Part shown: piece after piece, positions 36,816 to 49,145 of the stretch
Layout of the letters: every line of letters starts with the position of its first letter
Position numbering within the stretch: the first letter of the stretch is position 1
Translations under genes and position numbers: made by a program
Assembly: GCA_947396885.1 (NCBI GenBank)
Contig: OX377205.1
Location: forward strand, 54,296,676-54,360,675
Direction: 5' to 3'
Source: Heligmosomoides polygyrus polygyrus
Lineage: Eukaryota; Nematoda; Chromadorea; Rhabditida; Heligmosomidae
Length of the DNA stretch: 64,000 bases
Notes under the pieces: generated by a model
Seen by the model: only the letters and a program-made list of their open reading frames with translations
The model's database searches: none
What the model was told of the DNA's origin: nothing

Positions 36816-38371
36816 GGAATTTGCATAATAGAGCAGAAACACAATAAGAACAACATTACGATAACTGACTAAAACCATAGCCGACCTAGCGTGAAACCTA
36901 ACATAAACTTAAACACAAACCAGAACAACGCTATACAGAACGAGCCTGGGCATAAAACACTAAAGAAAACAAGAACAAAAATATCCGACTACTGGTCAAA
37001 AGAGGTTTTGATGCACCATCCTATTTCATTCCAACACTGTATTTTGGTGTTTTGATGGTTTTGCCGCTATTGAAAAAAATTTCCGAAAAATAAAAGCAAT
37101 TTTGCTATAAATCGCTTTGAAATTATGAAATGGACAACATTGAAGAAGGCCCCGTTAAAGCAGCAAAGCGAGGAGCCCTTAGGGGTTGGCCCAGCCACCC
37201 GGACCAAGAGATAAAGAGATCTCGGAACTTCCTGAGCACGCATCACCGGGCGGGTTCCGTTTCTCAGGGGCCACATTATACTGGCACGCACCGCGGCGAC
37301 GGTCAGGAAGTGTCATGTGTCTATCCGAGCGTTGTGAAGAAGTGCTGGGTTTACAAATGCTTTGTAGGACAGATACGAACTAACGTCAGGCTCAATCGGC
37401 TGAAGAATCTATTATAGATTAAGCTTATTATCTGTGATAGAGCAGCTAGCTTGATGTGATTGTCCTTAGCTTAGTGATACTGCAACATCGCGCAAAGCGC
37501 GCAAGTGCTAGGCACGCCGATAGGCGTGACGGAGCATTTGTATTTAATAGTTTAATTAATAATATCATTTTATTTTTTACACAGTAATAATATTAGGTTG
37601 GAAAAAAGTCTCTTCACATTTCGAAAAAAAAACTACCGTTCTCCTTGTAAACGCACTAGCCAATATTGATAGCTGACTTCGTAATCTTATCACACTTGTC
37701 TACCGTTCGCCCACGGACAAAGGTCAAGGCCCTTCATGTATTTCATTACCTACCCATTCTTCCGGACTCTACGCCAGATCTACCTCAGGGCCATTTTCGG
37801 CACAGCGTTCCTCACGAATTCATTAAAGGATCTACAGCACGTCAGGCAGCCGACCAAATTAACGATACAACTGCTCCGACACGCATGACGGCGTGTCTCG
37901 CACTTGCGCGCTTCGCGCGACTTTGTAGCATCATGTGACCTATGGAAAGTGGTTTTTGTAGAACATAAAATTCGCTAGCATCTAGGACTTGGTGAGTACT
38001 TTATCGGCATCAAGCCCTTTACCACTTCGGTACCTTCATCATAGACATTCTCTCCGGACCGGCCAGTAATGTCATTAGTTTGTGTTGTGCGCAGTACTTC
38101 TGTCCCTCAGGTTGCTCCTCCGCAACCGTTCTCATGCTCAACAGCTAGCGTTTCCAGATATCGTTGACATGTCTTCCGAAACCAGGTTCCCCCTCACTCG
38201 CTTATTCTTACTGGATCCTGGATCTCCTTACCGCCCTTCTCCACCACCCCCTTAGTGGTCCTTCCATGCTCACGGCACGGTCGGTGACACGTATTCAGAA
38301 TCAGGAAATGCTTGCTGCGCGACGTAGGGGGCCTGTTTTCTGGACCAAGAACTCAGAACTACGCTGTGTCG
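36816..38371. other. Unrecognised interval with a small palindrome (37475-37940)
   Basis: No gene supported. 37475-37560 and 37845-37940 are inverted copies sharing GCGCGCAAGTGC and the GC-rich block next to it, separated by about 280 bp. A lone mariner-like TTAGGTTGGAAAAAAGTC occurs at 37593 with no partner end. Confidence 0.45.
37475..37940. repeat. Small foldback repeat
   Basis: Arms of about 85-95 bp in inverted orientation with GCGC(A/G)AAGCGCGCAAGTGC as the best-kept core. No coding content is visible. Confidence 0.7.
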
Positions 38372-39672
38372 TGGTCGATGAACGTAAGGCAAAGCGTCAG
38401 CTTGTACTCTCACGACACCTCGATGAGCTTCGTAATGGTGTGTATGTGGTCGATCGTGCTGAATCCTCTTCGAAATCCTGCTTGTTCGCATGGCTGTCCT
38501 TCGTCCAGCGTTCGGCCGATCCTATTCAGGATAACTAGAGTGAGCAGCTTGTAGACTACGGACAGCAGGCAGATCGGGCAATAGTTGCCAATGTCGTGCA
38601 CGTCTCCCTTCTTGTACAGCAAGACTGTCTTGCTTGTCTTCCACTGAGATGGAACCTTGCACTCCGACAGGTAACGTGTGAAGAGCCGCGCCAAGGTGTT
38701 GATGAGCGCTGGCGGGAGGTCCTTCAGGTGTTCGGGTCTGATCCTGTCGGGACCGGGTGCTGTACGTTTCTTCACCGAAGAGATGGCGTGTCGGATCTCG
38801 GAAGGGAGAACAGAGGGGACGATGTCCTGCGGAAGATGGCATGGGGGCAGGTGGACGTGGCTATCGAAGAGATCGGAGTAGAAGTCGTGGATGACTTTCT
38901 CCATGGTCCTTCTGGAAGAGGTGATGGTTCCGTCAGGACGTCGGAGAGCGGTCATCTTGGTCTCGAAGTTGGCGAAGTTCCGGCGGGCATTGCGGATGCT
39001 CAGCCCTGCCTCTGCTGCTTCAGCCAACACTTCCGCCCTTCTCTCTTTGAGATCTTCCTTTATCGCCGCTCTGCATAGCTTTGCAAGCTCGGACGTCAGT
39101 TGGTAGTTGCCTGACGCTCGTGCTGCTCCGCGCTGGCGTATCAGCTCGAGAGTTTCCGGAGACAGGCGTCTCTTGGTGGTCTTCAAGCTCTCGGCTCCCT
39201 TAGCACTATCGTGGAGATGGTGCACGAAGCGATCGTATTCCTCGTCGACGTTGTCCATGACGGCATCTTCCCAAAGGCCGGCAAGAGAAGTGTAGAGGTC
39301 CCAGTTAATGATCGTTCTGGGATTCCTCTTCTTGAAATTCGCGGCCTTCTCTCCTTGACGCGAAAAGCGGAACCTTGCGCGAAGGAGGCGGTGGTCCGAT
39401 CCCGTGTAGAACTTGGGGACAACGGAGACGTCGGTCAGGCAATACTTGCGGTTGAAGATGATGTGGTCGATCTCGTTGTGGAACTGGCCACCGGGATATT
39501 CCCAGGTCCATTGTAGGGAGGGAGGGCTTCTGGAACTGCGAGTTTCCATGGATGGTCTTGGTCGACATGACAAACTCAGACAGCCTTTCACCTTGCTTGT
39601 TCCACTCCAAACCGTGGGTTGCGATGTGAAGTTCTTCCGGCGACCTTCGCGGTCCGATCTTGGCATAATAAA
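38372..39672 (-). pseudogene. RTE-A LINE fragment: endonuclease C-terminus and N-terminal half of RT
   Basis: A 418-codon minus-strand frame (39666 to 38410) runs from the endonuclease (FHNEIDHIIFNRKYCL, then the intact box GSDHRLL) into the reverse transcriptase (KKRTAPGPDRIRPEHLKDL, GDVHDIGNY, LDEGQPCEQAGFRRGFSTIDH). It is the longest uninterrupted RTE-A frame here. It stops before the palm catalytic box: similarity ends near 38372, so the RT active site is missing. At 39672 it abuts unrelated sequence and then RTE-B in the same orientation. The 5' edge starts inside the endonuclease, so this is an internal fragment, not a simple 5' truncation. Confidence 0.88.
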
Positions 39673-39819
39673 ATTATAACACCTCCTTTTTCACTGATGA
39701 GACACCGAGGAGCTGTTTTAATAAAAAGGGTTTGTCTGAAGGGAGGTGGCGAAACAAACCATTGAGGTTTGATATTATTTCTCCATAGATCTCAGGCATA
39801 TTCAAAGTGCAGATCAGCG
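39673..39819. other. Unassigned joint between two LINE fragments
   Basis: About 150 bp of AT-rich sequence without similarity to either LINE family in the window. Confidence 0.4.
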
Positions 39820-40757
39820 GTCGATGTTGTGGGGCGACCGTCTTATACGGCACGACCTTCGCGTCTGTAACGAGACTTCGGTCACGATCCTTCATAAGGA
39901 CGAAGTCTATCTGAGTCCTGGTATTCCTCCTATAGAACAAGATTAGATGGGAGGCGCGTTTACAAAACACAGTGTTCACTATGGTAAGGTTATGCGATTC
40001 AGCATACTTAAGGATACGCTCACGATCTACGTTACGCGACCCGTAACCGAATTCACCATGACAGCTGCCCCGTCTTTCGTCGCCCACCGTCTTCTCATCA
40101 AACAGGCTCAAAAGCTCATCCTTGGCTCACTCAGAGCAGCCTATCTGCGCAGCGTGTGCAGAGAAGAAGTGATAGAGTCGGCCCTTAGCGGCGGCAACGC
40201 TCTTCATTAATTGATCGTCAACGCTTACAATCGACTCACGAAATCGTTCGAAGACGAATCTTCCGACACAATTGGTGGTCTTGGGACTTCCACATAGAAG
40301 GGCCTTAAAACCACGTCCTATATCCCTTGACTTGCGACAGGACCACCTCGTCTCCTGCACCGCACAGAGACCAACTCTTCTTCGCTCCAGTGCTTCAACC
40401 AACTAGCACGAGCCGCCCGTCAACGCACCCGCATTCAGCGTTGGCACGAGGGTCCTGCCTACGTTACGGGACTTTCGGACCAGCTCAGTTGCCCCCCCCC
40501 CCATGCCGTCCTCGCACCAGGGACCCTCCTATACTTTCCACACTCGCCGGACTTCGCGAGTGCGCATAGGCTCCCACGGACGCCGTAGCACTATCTCGGG
40601 ATACTTGAACTGCCATACACCATGTTATGTGAAATGGGTCTTCAGAGGTCGGCCTGTCACAAGGGCCTGTCGCCTGCGATCGAGTTTCCGTGACAAGGTT
40701 AGCTCTCACAGCGAGCAGTTTCCAGTGGCACCCGTGGAGGGACGGACATCGCCACCT
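39820..40757 (-). pseudogene. RTE-B LINE, 5' end and endonuclease only
   Basis: The 5' end matches the RTE-B copy ending at 44221 (a GGTGGCGAT start followed by the untranslated leader). The endonuclease is in two frames: ALERRRVGLCAVQETRWSCR (from about 40400) and a segment including GYGSRNVDRERILKYAESHN and TQIDFVLMKDRDR, ending with APQHRPL (the position of the SDH-type box reads PQHRPL in this family). A short deletion removes the GDLNGHVG region seen in other copies. Nothing of the reverse transcriptase remains, which is unusual because LINEs normally lose the 5' end. Confidence 0.85.
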
Positions 40758-40839
40758 AAGACTGCCCTGCACGTGCCAATAATAAACTACAGCTGCAATA
40801 TCTTCACAACAAAATAAATGTAGTCACAATAAAGTTACT

Positions 40840-41085
40840 CTCCTTAACATATTGCTGGAAAGTGTGCAGAAAACGCTTGAAAATTATGTAAACGTTGAGA
40901 CCCGTCAAATCTGAACCAATAAGTTGAAATGCAAAGATGCCGCTATGGACACGAGCCAAACCTCCGATCTCCCTCGCATGAGGCAACACCACTATCTACT
41001 GCGCTCCGAGCCGCTTGACGGCAGAAGCATTACAGACATACAAGACCCCTTGCGCTCGTGAGGCGCCGATTCCACAGTGCCCTAC
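40840..41085 (-). repeat. FB1 foldback arm, part 1 (split by RTE-B)
   Basis: Matches the right arm of FB1 at 48590-48860, including tRNA-like box complements near 40955-41020. It ends in TCCACAGTGCCCTAC (41071-41085), the target duplication of the LINE, and resumes at 44222. Confidence 0.75.
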
Positions 41086-44000
41086 TTCTTCTTCTTCTTC
41101 AGCGTTTGTCCCGCTTCATGACGGGGTCCGCTTTTCTGGTGCCATGTCGCCATCTTTCCCGATCCCGTGCTAGATCAGGGTGGACACCAGCTACTTTAAT
41201 GTCCTCGTGTAACGTATCAGCCCAGCGCTGCTTCGGGCGCCCTCTAGGCCGTTTTCCAGACACTACGAAGTTAAGGCCTATCTTACGGACGCTGTCTTCC
41301 TTTCCACGCAGAACGTGGCCGTACCATCGTAAGCGAGCTTCACGCATCTTGTCCGCTATCGGCGCGACACCGAACTTCTGCCGAATAGCCTCGTTTCGGA
41401 GGCGGTCCAGGCGCGTGACTCCAGCCATCCAGCGCAGCATCTTCGTCTCCATGACGCTGAGGCGACTTTCCGTTTCCTTTGTCGCAGGCCAACACTCAGC
41501 TCCGTACATCGCTACCGGCCGGACGACGGTTTTGTAGATCTTCGACTTTAAGCGTTCTGGCGTCTTCTTGTCGCAGAGTACTCCAGTCAACGAGCGCCAC
41601 TTCGACCAAGCTGCACTCACGCGTGAGTTCACTTCAACCATCAGACTGCCATCAGAAGCTATTGCTGATCCAGGTATTTAAACACCGAAGTGCGTGCAAG
41701 CTCAGTACCGTTAACCTTGATGGAGCCGGACTCATTTACGTCAGTCGTGAAATACTCGGTCTTCTTGACGTTCAATTTGAGTCCGAACATGGCCAGGCTG
41801 TCGCACCAAGCTTGCACCTCTCGCTCGAGCTCACCTTTGTCTTCGCAGGCGAGCATCACGTCATCAGCATATAGCAACGTCCAAGGGACGGGCTTCTGAA
41901 GATCTCGCGTAATGGCATCCATTACGACAACAAAGAGGAGTGGGGAAAGCGCAGATCCTTGGTGCACCCCAACAGAGATGGGAAACTCCGTCGAGGTTCC
42001 TGCTGCCGCTTGCACACGACTCTTTGTACAAGAGTATAGCATTCGCACCCACTCTACAAGTTCTTCGGGAACACCGTGCTGTCGAAGGGCGTACCATATA
42101 ACCTCACGCGGTACGCGATCGAAGGCCTTCTCCAAGTCGAGAAAGGCAAGATGCACCGGCTTCTGTTTCTCGCGATGCTTCTCTACCAGAAGACGGGCGG
42201 CATGTATGGCATCGATAGTGCCACAACCAGCCACGAAGCCGCACTGATTGCTGGAAAGCTTGACGATTTCACGAATTCGGCTATCGAGGATTCGCTCGAA
42301 GATCTTCATGCTGTGCGAGAGCAACCGAATCGGACGGTAATTTGAGCAGTCTGCAGGGCTGCCCTTCTTCTTCCAAATCGGGATCGTCGTACTTTCCTGC
42401 CAAACATCAGGCACCTTCTTCTCCGCTACAACCTGGTTGAAAAACTTGGCCAACCACTCAGCAGAGTACCAGAACTTCGACTTCCATAAGTCAGCTGGCA
42501 ATTCATCTGGACCAGTCGCCTTGCCCGGTCTCATCATCCTCAGAGCCGCGTCAGTTTCCTCCACAGTGATTTTGTGGACGGGACCGTGGATAGGAGCCAC
42601 AGAAGGGACGGCCGGATGAGGGAACTCTTCAGTCGAAATTCCCTCAAAATAATCGCACCATCGCTTCAAGGCCTTTTTGCGCTCTGTCAGAAGATGGCCG
42701 TTCTCATCATTGATGCCAAAGAACTTCTCTATATCCTCGGATTGGCGATGACGGATTTTCGCAAGTCGGTATAAATACCGCTCGCCATCGCGCGACTCAA
42801 GCTTTTCGTAGACATCATTGTAATGAGTGGCTTTTGCTACGGCCACAGCCTCCTTGGCAGCTTTTTTCGCTTCGTGGTACTTTTGCCAATTATTGGCGGT
42901 CTTGTCGCCGAGAAACACATGATAAAGCGCTTTCTTCTCTCGAACCTTTTCTTTCACATCGTTCGTCCACAGCCATGCCTGCATGTCGACCTTTCGTCGT
43001 CCAGGCTTTGTAGTGCCAAGTTCTGACCTCGCAGCTTGAAGTATCGCGTCGGTCGCTTTCTTCCAAGTTTCGTCGACAGTCGTGACTGTCGGTAACCGTA
43101 CGCGAGAAATCACAGCTGCTTCCTTTTCCTTCATTCGCTACCACTTGATTCTTGCAGTACCGCATCGCTCAACCTGCTGCAGCCTCGGAGGAGCGATCTT
43201 CAAAGTAGAGGTCAGCGGACGATGCTGTGGGGCGACCGTTTCATACGGCACGATCTTCGCGTCTGTGACGAGATTTCGGTCACGATCTCTCACAAGGACG
43301 AAGTCTATCTGCGTCTTGGTGTTCCCACTATAGAACGAGATAAGGTGGGAGTTGCGTTTGCGAAACACGGTGTTCATTATGGTGAGGTTATGCGAATCCG
43401 CATATTCAAGGATACGCTCACCATCTGTGTTACGCAACCCATAGCCGAATCCACCATGACAGCTGTACCCGTCTTTCGTAGCGCCTACGTGCCCATTGAG
43501 GTCACCAGCGACGATGATGACGTCCTTCGACGGTACCTCTGCTGTCTTCTCATCAAGCAGGCTCCAAAACTCATCCTTGGCTTGATCGGAACAGCCAGTC
43601 TGCGGAGCATACGCAGAGAAGAAGTGGAAGAGTCGCTCCTTAGCGGCGACAACGATCTTCATCAGTCGATCGTCAAAGCGCTCAACGCTTACAATCGAGT
43701 CTCGGAAACGCTCGGAGACGATTATACCAACACCACTGGTGGTCCTGGGACTTCCACATAGAACGGCCTTGAAGCCACGTCCTATATCTCTTGACTTGCG
43801 GCAGGACCACCTCGTCTCCTGCACCGCACAGAAATCAACTCTTCTACGCTCCAGTGCTTCTACCAACTCGCACGAGCAGCCCGTCAACGTACCCACATTC
43901 AGCGTTGCTACGCGGGTCCTGCTTACGTTACGGGACTTTCGGACTAGCTCAGTTGCCCCCCGATGCCGTCCTCGCACCAGGGACCCTCGCATACTTCTCA

Positions 44001-44221
44001 CACTCGCCGGGCTTTGCGAGTGCGCGTCGGCTCCCGCGGACGCCGTAGCATTATCTCGAAAAACATGAACTGACATACACCCATACGATGTGACATTGGG
44101 TTGTTCGTAGGCCGGCCTGTCACCAGGGCCTGTCGCCTGCATTCGAATGTCCGTGCTTGGCTTAGCTCGCAGAAGCGAGCAGTTTCCAGTGGCACCACGA
44201 GGAGGAACGGATATCGCCACC
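41086..44221 (-). mobile_element. RTE-B LINE, full length, nearly intact
   Basis: A 3.1-kb element with a 15-bp target duplication TCCACAGTGCC(C/A)TAC at 41071-41085 and 44222-44236, one mismatch. The 3' end, read on the minus strand, is a short (GAA)n tail at 41086-41100, as expected for RTE-type LINEs that end in microsatellites. The same tail is seen in the copy starting at 51298. It inserted into a foldback FB1 arm. Only two lesions are visible in its reading frame, so it is the youngest LINE in the window. Confidence 0.93.
41099..44221 (-). pseudogene. RTE-B endonuclease-reverse transcriptase (one stop, one frameshift)
   Basis: One long frame covers the protein. The endonuclease includes RTRVATLNVGTLTG, VDFCAVQETRWSCR, FSAYAPQTGCSDQ, VAGDLNGHVGATKDG, TQIDFVLVRDRDR and APQHRPL. 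The linker ends at W-stop-R, where TGG has become TAG (at about 43139); the copy at 51298-53815 keeps TGG. The reverse transcriptase includes KATGPDELPADLWKSKFW, NYRPIRLLSHSMKIFERIL, LAFLDLEKAFDRVPREVIW, VGVHQGSALSPLLFVVVMD and the catalytic YADD (41860-41871). A one-base deletion at about 41675 then shifts the frame, and the C-terminal domain (41099-41641) continues with MYGAECWPATKETE and GRPKQRWADTL. The start codon is uncertain, because the frame is open through the leader. The protein would nick target DNA and prime cDNA synthesis there. Confidence 0.93.
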
Positions 44222-44330
44222 TCCACAGTGCCATACTCCTTGGGTTTAATGACTTGGCAAAAAGAAACACATTTTTATACTATTTGAAGGGGTGGGATTC
44301 CTCCTGTATAACTCGCTTTCCTCAGCCATG
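44222..44330 (-). repeat. FB1 foldback arm, part 2
   Basis: Continues the arm interrupted by the LINE. TACTCCTTGGGTTTAATGAC and the following 90 bp match 48870-48960. Confidence 0.75.
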
Positions 44331-46149
44331 CGCTTCAAGGCTTTTCTTGTTGATCCAGTTCTCTAAATTTGCATCCATTACCTTACACGACATGATAACC
44401 TAAACAGCAAAGTGTAAATCTAGTCTTAAGCTTGAAAGCGCAGTTCACAAAAGTTCATCCCGCCTCCAATGACCTGCGGTGACCAGTCGATAGACAAGTG
44501 TTATGCCAAATCTGTTTTAATCTGCTCCTCGCTCGGAGTTTTTTGAAGGCGACGTGTCCGCAGCCACAGGGGACTGACATAACTCCAACACCATCCGAAG
44601 CCTCCCTGGTGGCTCCAGGACCTAGCTCCAACGCGACGTCGCGGCGCTGAAAGCGGACGTGCGCTCGGTGACGCATGGGTAGCGGCGGAGCACGAAATGT
44701 TCCCAGTGTTTAAGCTCCCAGACCACATTTCTAGCAAAGAACTTAAGGTCCTACAGAATGTGTTAGGCAACAGTCTGCATAAGGACAATTGATCCGAGAA
44801 TGGGTGATCGTGATCTTTTTCCGTAGTATAACCATAATCACGGGTAAAAATTGACCGAACAAGTTCTAGAAATGGCAAATACTGACGCTAGAAACCATCC
44901 ACATGGCCAGGATTCCTGTATAAACTGTCGTTGATCGTCCTATTGAAACCACATTCATATACCATCTCCAAGAAACGTTGAAATAAGGCAAAGGCGTGCC
45001 GCATATCCCTGTAGGAAGCGTTTCTAGCCGTCGGAAGCATCGGACTGCCACAACTCGTCGAATTTCGTCGCGCACGTGCGTGACGCCAGGAGGGTTTGCA
45101 CGGCGTTGGAGTTGTGTCAGCCCCCCCCCCCCCCTCCCTGATGTCGCGCTGTGCGCGACGAAATTGGACGAGTTGTCGCGGTCCGACTGCTTCCGACAAG
45201 GACGGCTGGTGACTCGCGCTAGAGCTCGCTGTGTGTCCGCGACTGTCGACCGCGTTTTTCGAGTAGAGGGAGGAAGGTAGTTGGGTGAGACACGTCTGAT
45301 GTCTCCTAGAAGGAAATTCTATGCGTACTGGTAGGGAATTCTATGCACAATTCTATGCATACTTCGCTCGAACTAGTGTATTGTTAACCGGTTGCAAATT
45401 GGAGTGCATAGAACCCTAGCGAAGTTAGCTGACATTTCGATACATGTCTATCGCATGCGAACTTACGAGTATTGCCTATCACTCGTGAGTTCGCGATCTT
45501 CTTGAAATTTCCTTCTTAAATTGGGAGCGTTTTTTGAGCAAGTGCGGATGGAATGAAACTCAATCTATACCAAATGAGTGAAGGGAAACGGTCGAGGTCC
45601 TGGTGAGGAAAAATCGAGACCAGAACTGGGCCGAGATTATTAAGTAGAAGTTTCGGATGCGAGTGCTCGTAAGTTCCCGAAATTTTTCACAAATTTCCTT
45701 TAAGCAGTTGTCCTTGTTATCAAGCGTTTGAAGTTTTCAGGGATTGCTGAGACGTGAGACTTTTGCTAGGATTCAAAAACAGATCAAGGGCGCACAAATA
45801 AATAGCTTTTCCCTAAATTCTACCTTTGTTCCACAATTGACCGTCGCCTTTCTCCAACACCTTGTTATACATACTTCAATTGCTGCTTTAACTCCTGCAA
45901 AATTTCGTGCTCCGCGGCTAACCGAGCGCACGTCCGCGTTCCGCAGGGCATCCGGCAAGTGCCGAAACAGCGGAGACAAAAAGTGATCGTTGTTCGATCA
46001 CAAATGTTTTGTAAATATGTGCACCTGCATTCGCAGTTAATATTTATTGATACGAGGCTTCTTCAGTGTTTTCTGTCTGTCACCAAGGCACACATTGATT
46101 GAGTTTGAGAAAGTTCCAATTCTGTTCCTCAGTTCGGTCCCGCACGCCT
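44331..46149. other. Unrecognised interval with a GC-rich palindrome
   Basis: No gene. 44480-44560 shares a short match with 17310-17400. 45024-45090 and 45150-45212 are inverted copies (AACTCGTC(G/C)AATTTCGTCGCGCAC) flanking a 15-bp poly-C run (45121-45135). 45310-45350 has three copies of AATTCTATGC. Confidence 0.45.
45024..45212. repeat. Inverted repeat around poly-C
   Basis: Arms of about 60 bp pair with a few mismatches; the loop contains the poly-C run. Confidence 0.75.
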
Positions 46150-46754
46150 GATCGCTCACCAGGATACTATCTCAACGGTAGGTCGGAACGGCGCAAATAT
46201 ATGGGCAGAACCGCCTCTCCCTGGGAAGTATATGGGCAGAACCGCCTCTCCCTGGGAAGTAATAAACTGCAGGTATCTCGACCCCAATACAACTCTGCGC
46301 AGAGTTAGGGGCGACGGAAGTCGCGTGTTGGCGCCCTGTTGATTCACGTGCTCCACAGCTGACGGGCTCGCGCGGGATGAGGGCTCGTATCGCGACTCAG
46401 CGCAGCGCACAGGGCGGGGGGGGGGGGGGGTTGGGAAGAGCTCGGGTTCGTGAGCGAGGGGTCGGGGGTTTGGATCCCGCAGACTGCGCTTGTTTTGCAC
46501 TTTTGCAAAATCCACGTTTATCATATAGGCAATCCACCTAGGGGCATTATAGTGTGTTATAGAGCATGTCTACATATAAAATATGCTTCAAACTACAGAT
46601 CAGCTTAAATGTTCACTTCTGTGTTCACTTACTTTAAGCCTGTTTTGTGCGAAGCTGTAGTTATGTAACGATAGATATTTTGTAGCACTAGTTAGACATT
46701 GGATCCGACACCGATTTCCCGGATAATCGGATGATTCGGATAGGCCATTTTTTC

Positions 46755-46880
46755 AAACCCCGGATCTTCGGATGATTCAGATGAGGGCAATTTCGAAAAC
46801 CCCGGATCTTCGGATGATTCAGATGAGGGCAATTTTAGAAACCCCGGATCTTCGGATGATTCAGATAACGCCATTTTCAG
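46755..46880 (+). repeat. 42-bp tandem repeat, three units (left)
   Basis: Units begin AAACCCCGGATCTTCGGATG and recur at exactly 42-bp spacing, so any frame through them stays open as a 14-residue repeat (minus strand SSEDPGF-type). The same unit occurs at 49146-49271. Confidence 0.92.
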
Positions 46881-47543
46881 TCGAGCCGGATTTCGGATAT
46901 CCGATTCAGATACAACCGGATAAGTGATATAATAGGGGCACGCAACCTCTTAAAAACGGAACACATCAGTAACTCCGCGTTTATTTCCTTGACCAATTGA
47001 AGTCACTAGCGCGCAAAGCAGCTTGGAGCGCCTCATCTTGAATTAAATGTCTATATGCCCTGGTAGCAAGGCACATGAATGCCCAGTTACATTATATCTG
47101 GCCTAGCTTAGTTCACCAATGGAGTGGAACACACCAGTGCTACGTAAAAGATGTATTTGGTTGCCTTACGAGGGGAGCCCTCCGCAGAGCTATTTTGCGC
47201 TTCCAGAACAAACAAAAAACAGCTTTATGAACCCAAAGAGCCAATACCAACTCAATAGTGAGTTGGTAATGTCTTGTAAAGGACAATAATGAAACGATTC
47301 CGAAACGCCCCGCAAGAAATTTCTCGTGCTCTGAAAAGGGAAGGGTCTGAAGCGTATGTCTGAATGGAGAGAGCGAGTCATCCCACCATATATATTAATA
47401 ATCGCCACTCCTCAGTTAGTATAAAAATGCGTTTCTTTTTTGCCAAATCGATAAGCCCGAGGAGTAGAGGATCCTTGAAGTTACAGTGGAATCGGCGCCT
47501 CACGAGTTCGGGAGTCTTGTACACCCGCAATGCCGCCGGCGGG

Positions 47544-47610
47544 AAGCGGCTCGTAGCGCAGTGGATAGCGACGTTGCTCCATGAGAGGGAGGTAGAGGGT
47601 TCGACTTTTC
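47544..47610 (+). ncRNA. tRNA-like Pol III promoter module in FB1 left arm
   Basis: TAGCGCAGTGG (47554-47564) fits the A box, and GGGTTCGACTT (47597-47607) fits the B box with the usual spacing of about 33 bp. The sequence between does not fold into a full tRNA, so this is a SINE-like derivative. The inverted counterpart in the right arm is at 48740-48792. Confidence 0.7.
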
Positions 47611-48739
47611 TGCGCTGCTGCATCTTTGCATTTCAACTGTTTGATTTGAGCGATTCTGACATCTGCACCATTTTAGATGTTTGCTGTGCAGTGCTTCCAG
47701 ATGTATGCCGTGAGAGCAACTTTGTTGCCACTTGTTCATTACTGACCGGTTTTTTAACCAAAACTCAATTGGAAAGCTGTTCAACATAACGATGTATGAA
47801 CGTTTGACATCAGTGATACACAGACACAAAGTTCCTGGAACATAAGCACTGGTCACAATACGAGCAGCGCATAAAGGCTGCTGGCTCCTCACAGTTTGCT
47901 TCCATATATGGACAAATGAGATCGGCTCCAGAGGCGAAATCCAATTGAAGACGTTCCCTTTCCTCCGAAACAAGAATTCCAGCCGAAAACGTTATCATAT
48001 GCCCACTGCTTGCCAGCCTTTCCACGTCTATCAGTTCATTTTGCGGATCCCAACCTTCTCCTGGTTTTCCACCACTTTCAGCCGTTCGCCTTCGTTAACT
48101 TCAAGTTGACGTGCTTCGAAGTCCTTGGGTATGCTAGCCATCCGTTCGGTCAGGTTGGTGTCATTCCCATGAAGGCTGCTTATCTAAAGGTGGACCACAC
48201 TTCAGCATGAGCAAGTGGATCACCACTCGAGCATCGGCGACTTTGTTGGTGTTAGGTTTTAGAGAACCTCCAGCACACCTCTGATTTCCAGATGACAGGC
48301 AAAGATGAGAGAACGAGTGTATTGATGCCGTTTAGGTCAATTTCCGGGATCCACAGACTTTCTCGTTTTAACCACATGTGACGTCACGTCATGGTTTCCT
48401 TTGAAAATCCAAGCAGGATGGTTTTACCAGAGGTCATTGGCCGATGTATGGAAACAGACTGAGAGGAGCCTGCAGCATTTATACCCTGCCCATTGTGTCC
48501 AGTGCTGCTTTATGCACGTTGTACCTGTATATTCACTGGTGTTGAATATTTATGCATCATCCTGTTGAGTACCACAGCATGCAGCTGGAAAGTGCGCGGA
48601 AAACATCTGAAAATGGTATAGACGTCAGAGTCCTTCAAACCTCAACCAATCATTTAAAAATCATTTAAAATTCAATTAAAATTAATAATAAAAACAATCA
48701 ATTAAAATCAATTAAAAGCAGGAATGCAGCAGCGCATGA

Positions 48740-48795
48740 GGATCGAACCTCCGACCTTCCTCCCATGAAGCATCCTCACTACCTATTGCGCTCCG
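48740..48795 (-). ncRNA. tRNA-like Pol III promoter module in FB1 right arm
   Basis: B box complement GGATCGAACCTCC (48740-48752) and A box complement CCTATTGCGCT (48782-48792). The B box here is closer to consensus than that of the left arm. Confidence 0.65.
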
Positions 48796-49145
48796 AGCTG
48801 CTTGCCGGCAGAGGCATCGCGGTCGTACAAGAACCCAAATTCGTGATGCGCCGTTCAATTGTGACTTCAAGAACCCCCACTCCTTGGGTTTCACGACTTA
48901 GCAAAAATGAAAAACATTTTATGCTAATTGAGGGGTGGCGATTATTCCTATTTAATAGGATGACTCCCTCTCCCCGTTCAGATATACGTTATCAGACCAT
49001 TCCCTTGTGAGAGAATTCCCGCCAAATGATTGCAAATCTGCCCGAAAAAGTCAGGTTATCAATGGCGCAGAGTTTGCCAGCAAGGCGCGCTAACCTCCTA
49101 TTATCCGATTTTTATCCGATTTTATTCGAATCATTGCGTTTTTCA

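Larger units (their letters stand above)
47335..49010. mobile_element. Foldback element family FB1, best copy
   Basis: Left arm 47335-47870 and right arm 48490-49010 are inverted copies. Matching ends are GGGTCTGAAGCGTATGTCTG and, complemented, TGGTCTGATAACGTATATCT. The centre (48025-48320) is shared in the same orientation with 5810-6110. Its minus strand reads ERMASIPKDFEARQLEV and a downstream frame with a CxxC-x-C-like cluster (47810-48025); neither is recognisable. tRNA-like modules lie in both arms. Confidence 0.82.

Noticed and set aside
37593..37625. A third mariner starting TTAGGTTGGAAAAAAGTC
   Set aside because: No matching opposite end or transposase remnant within a normal element length.
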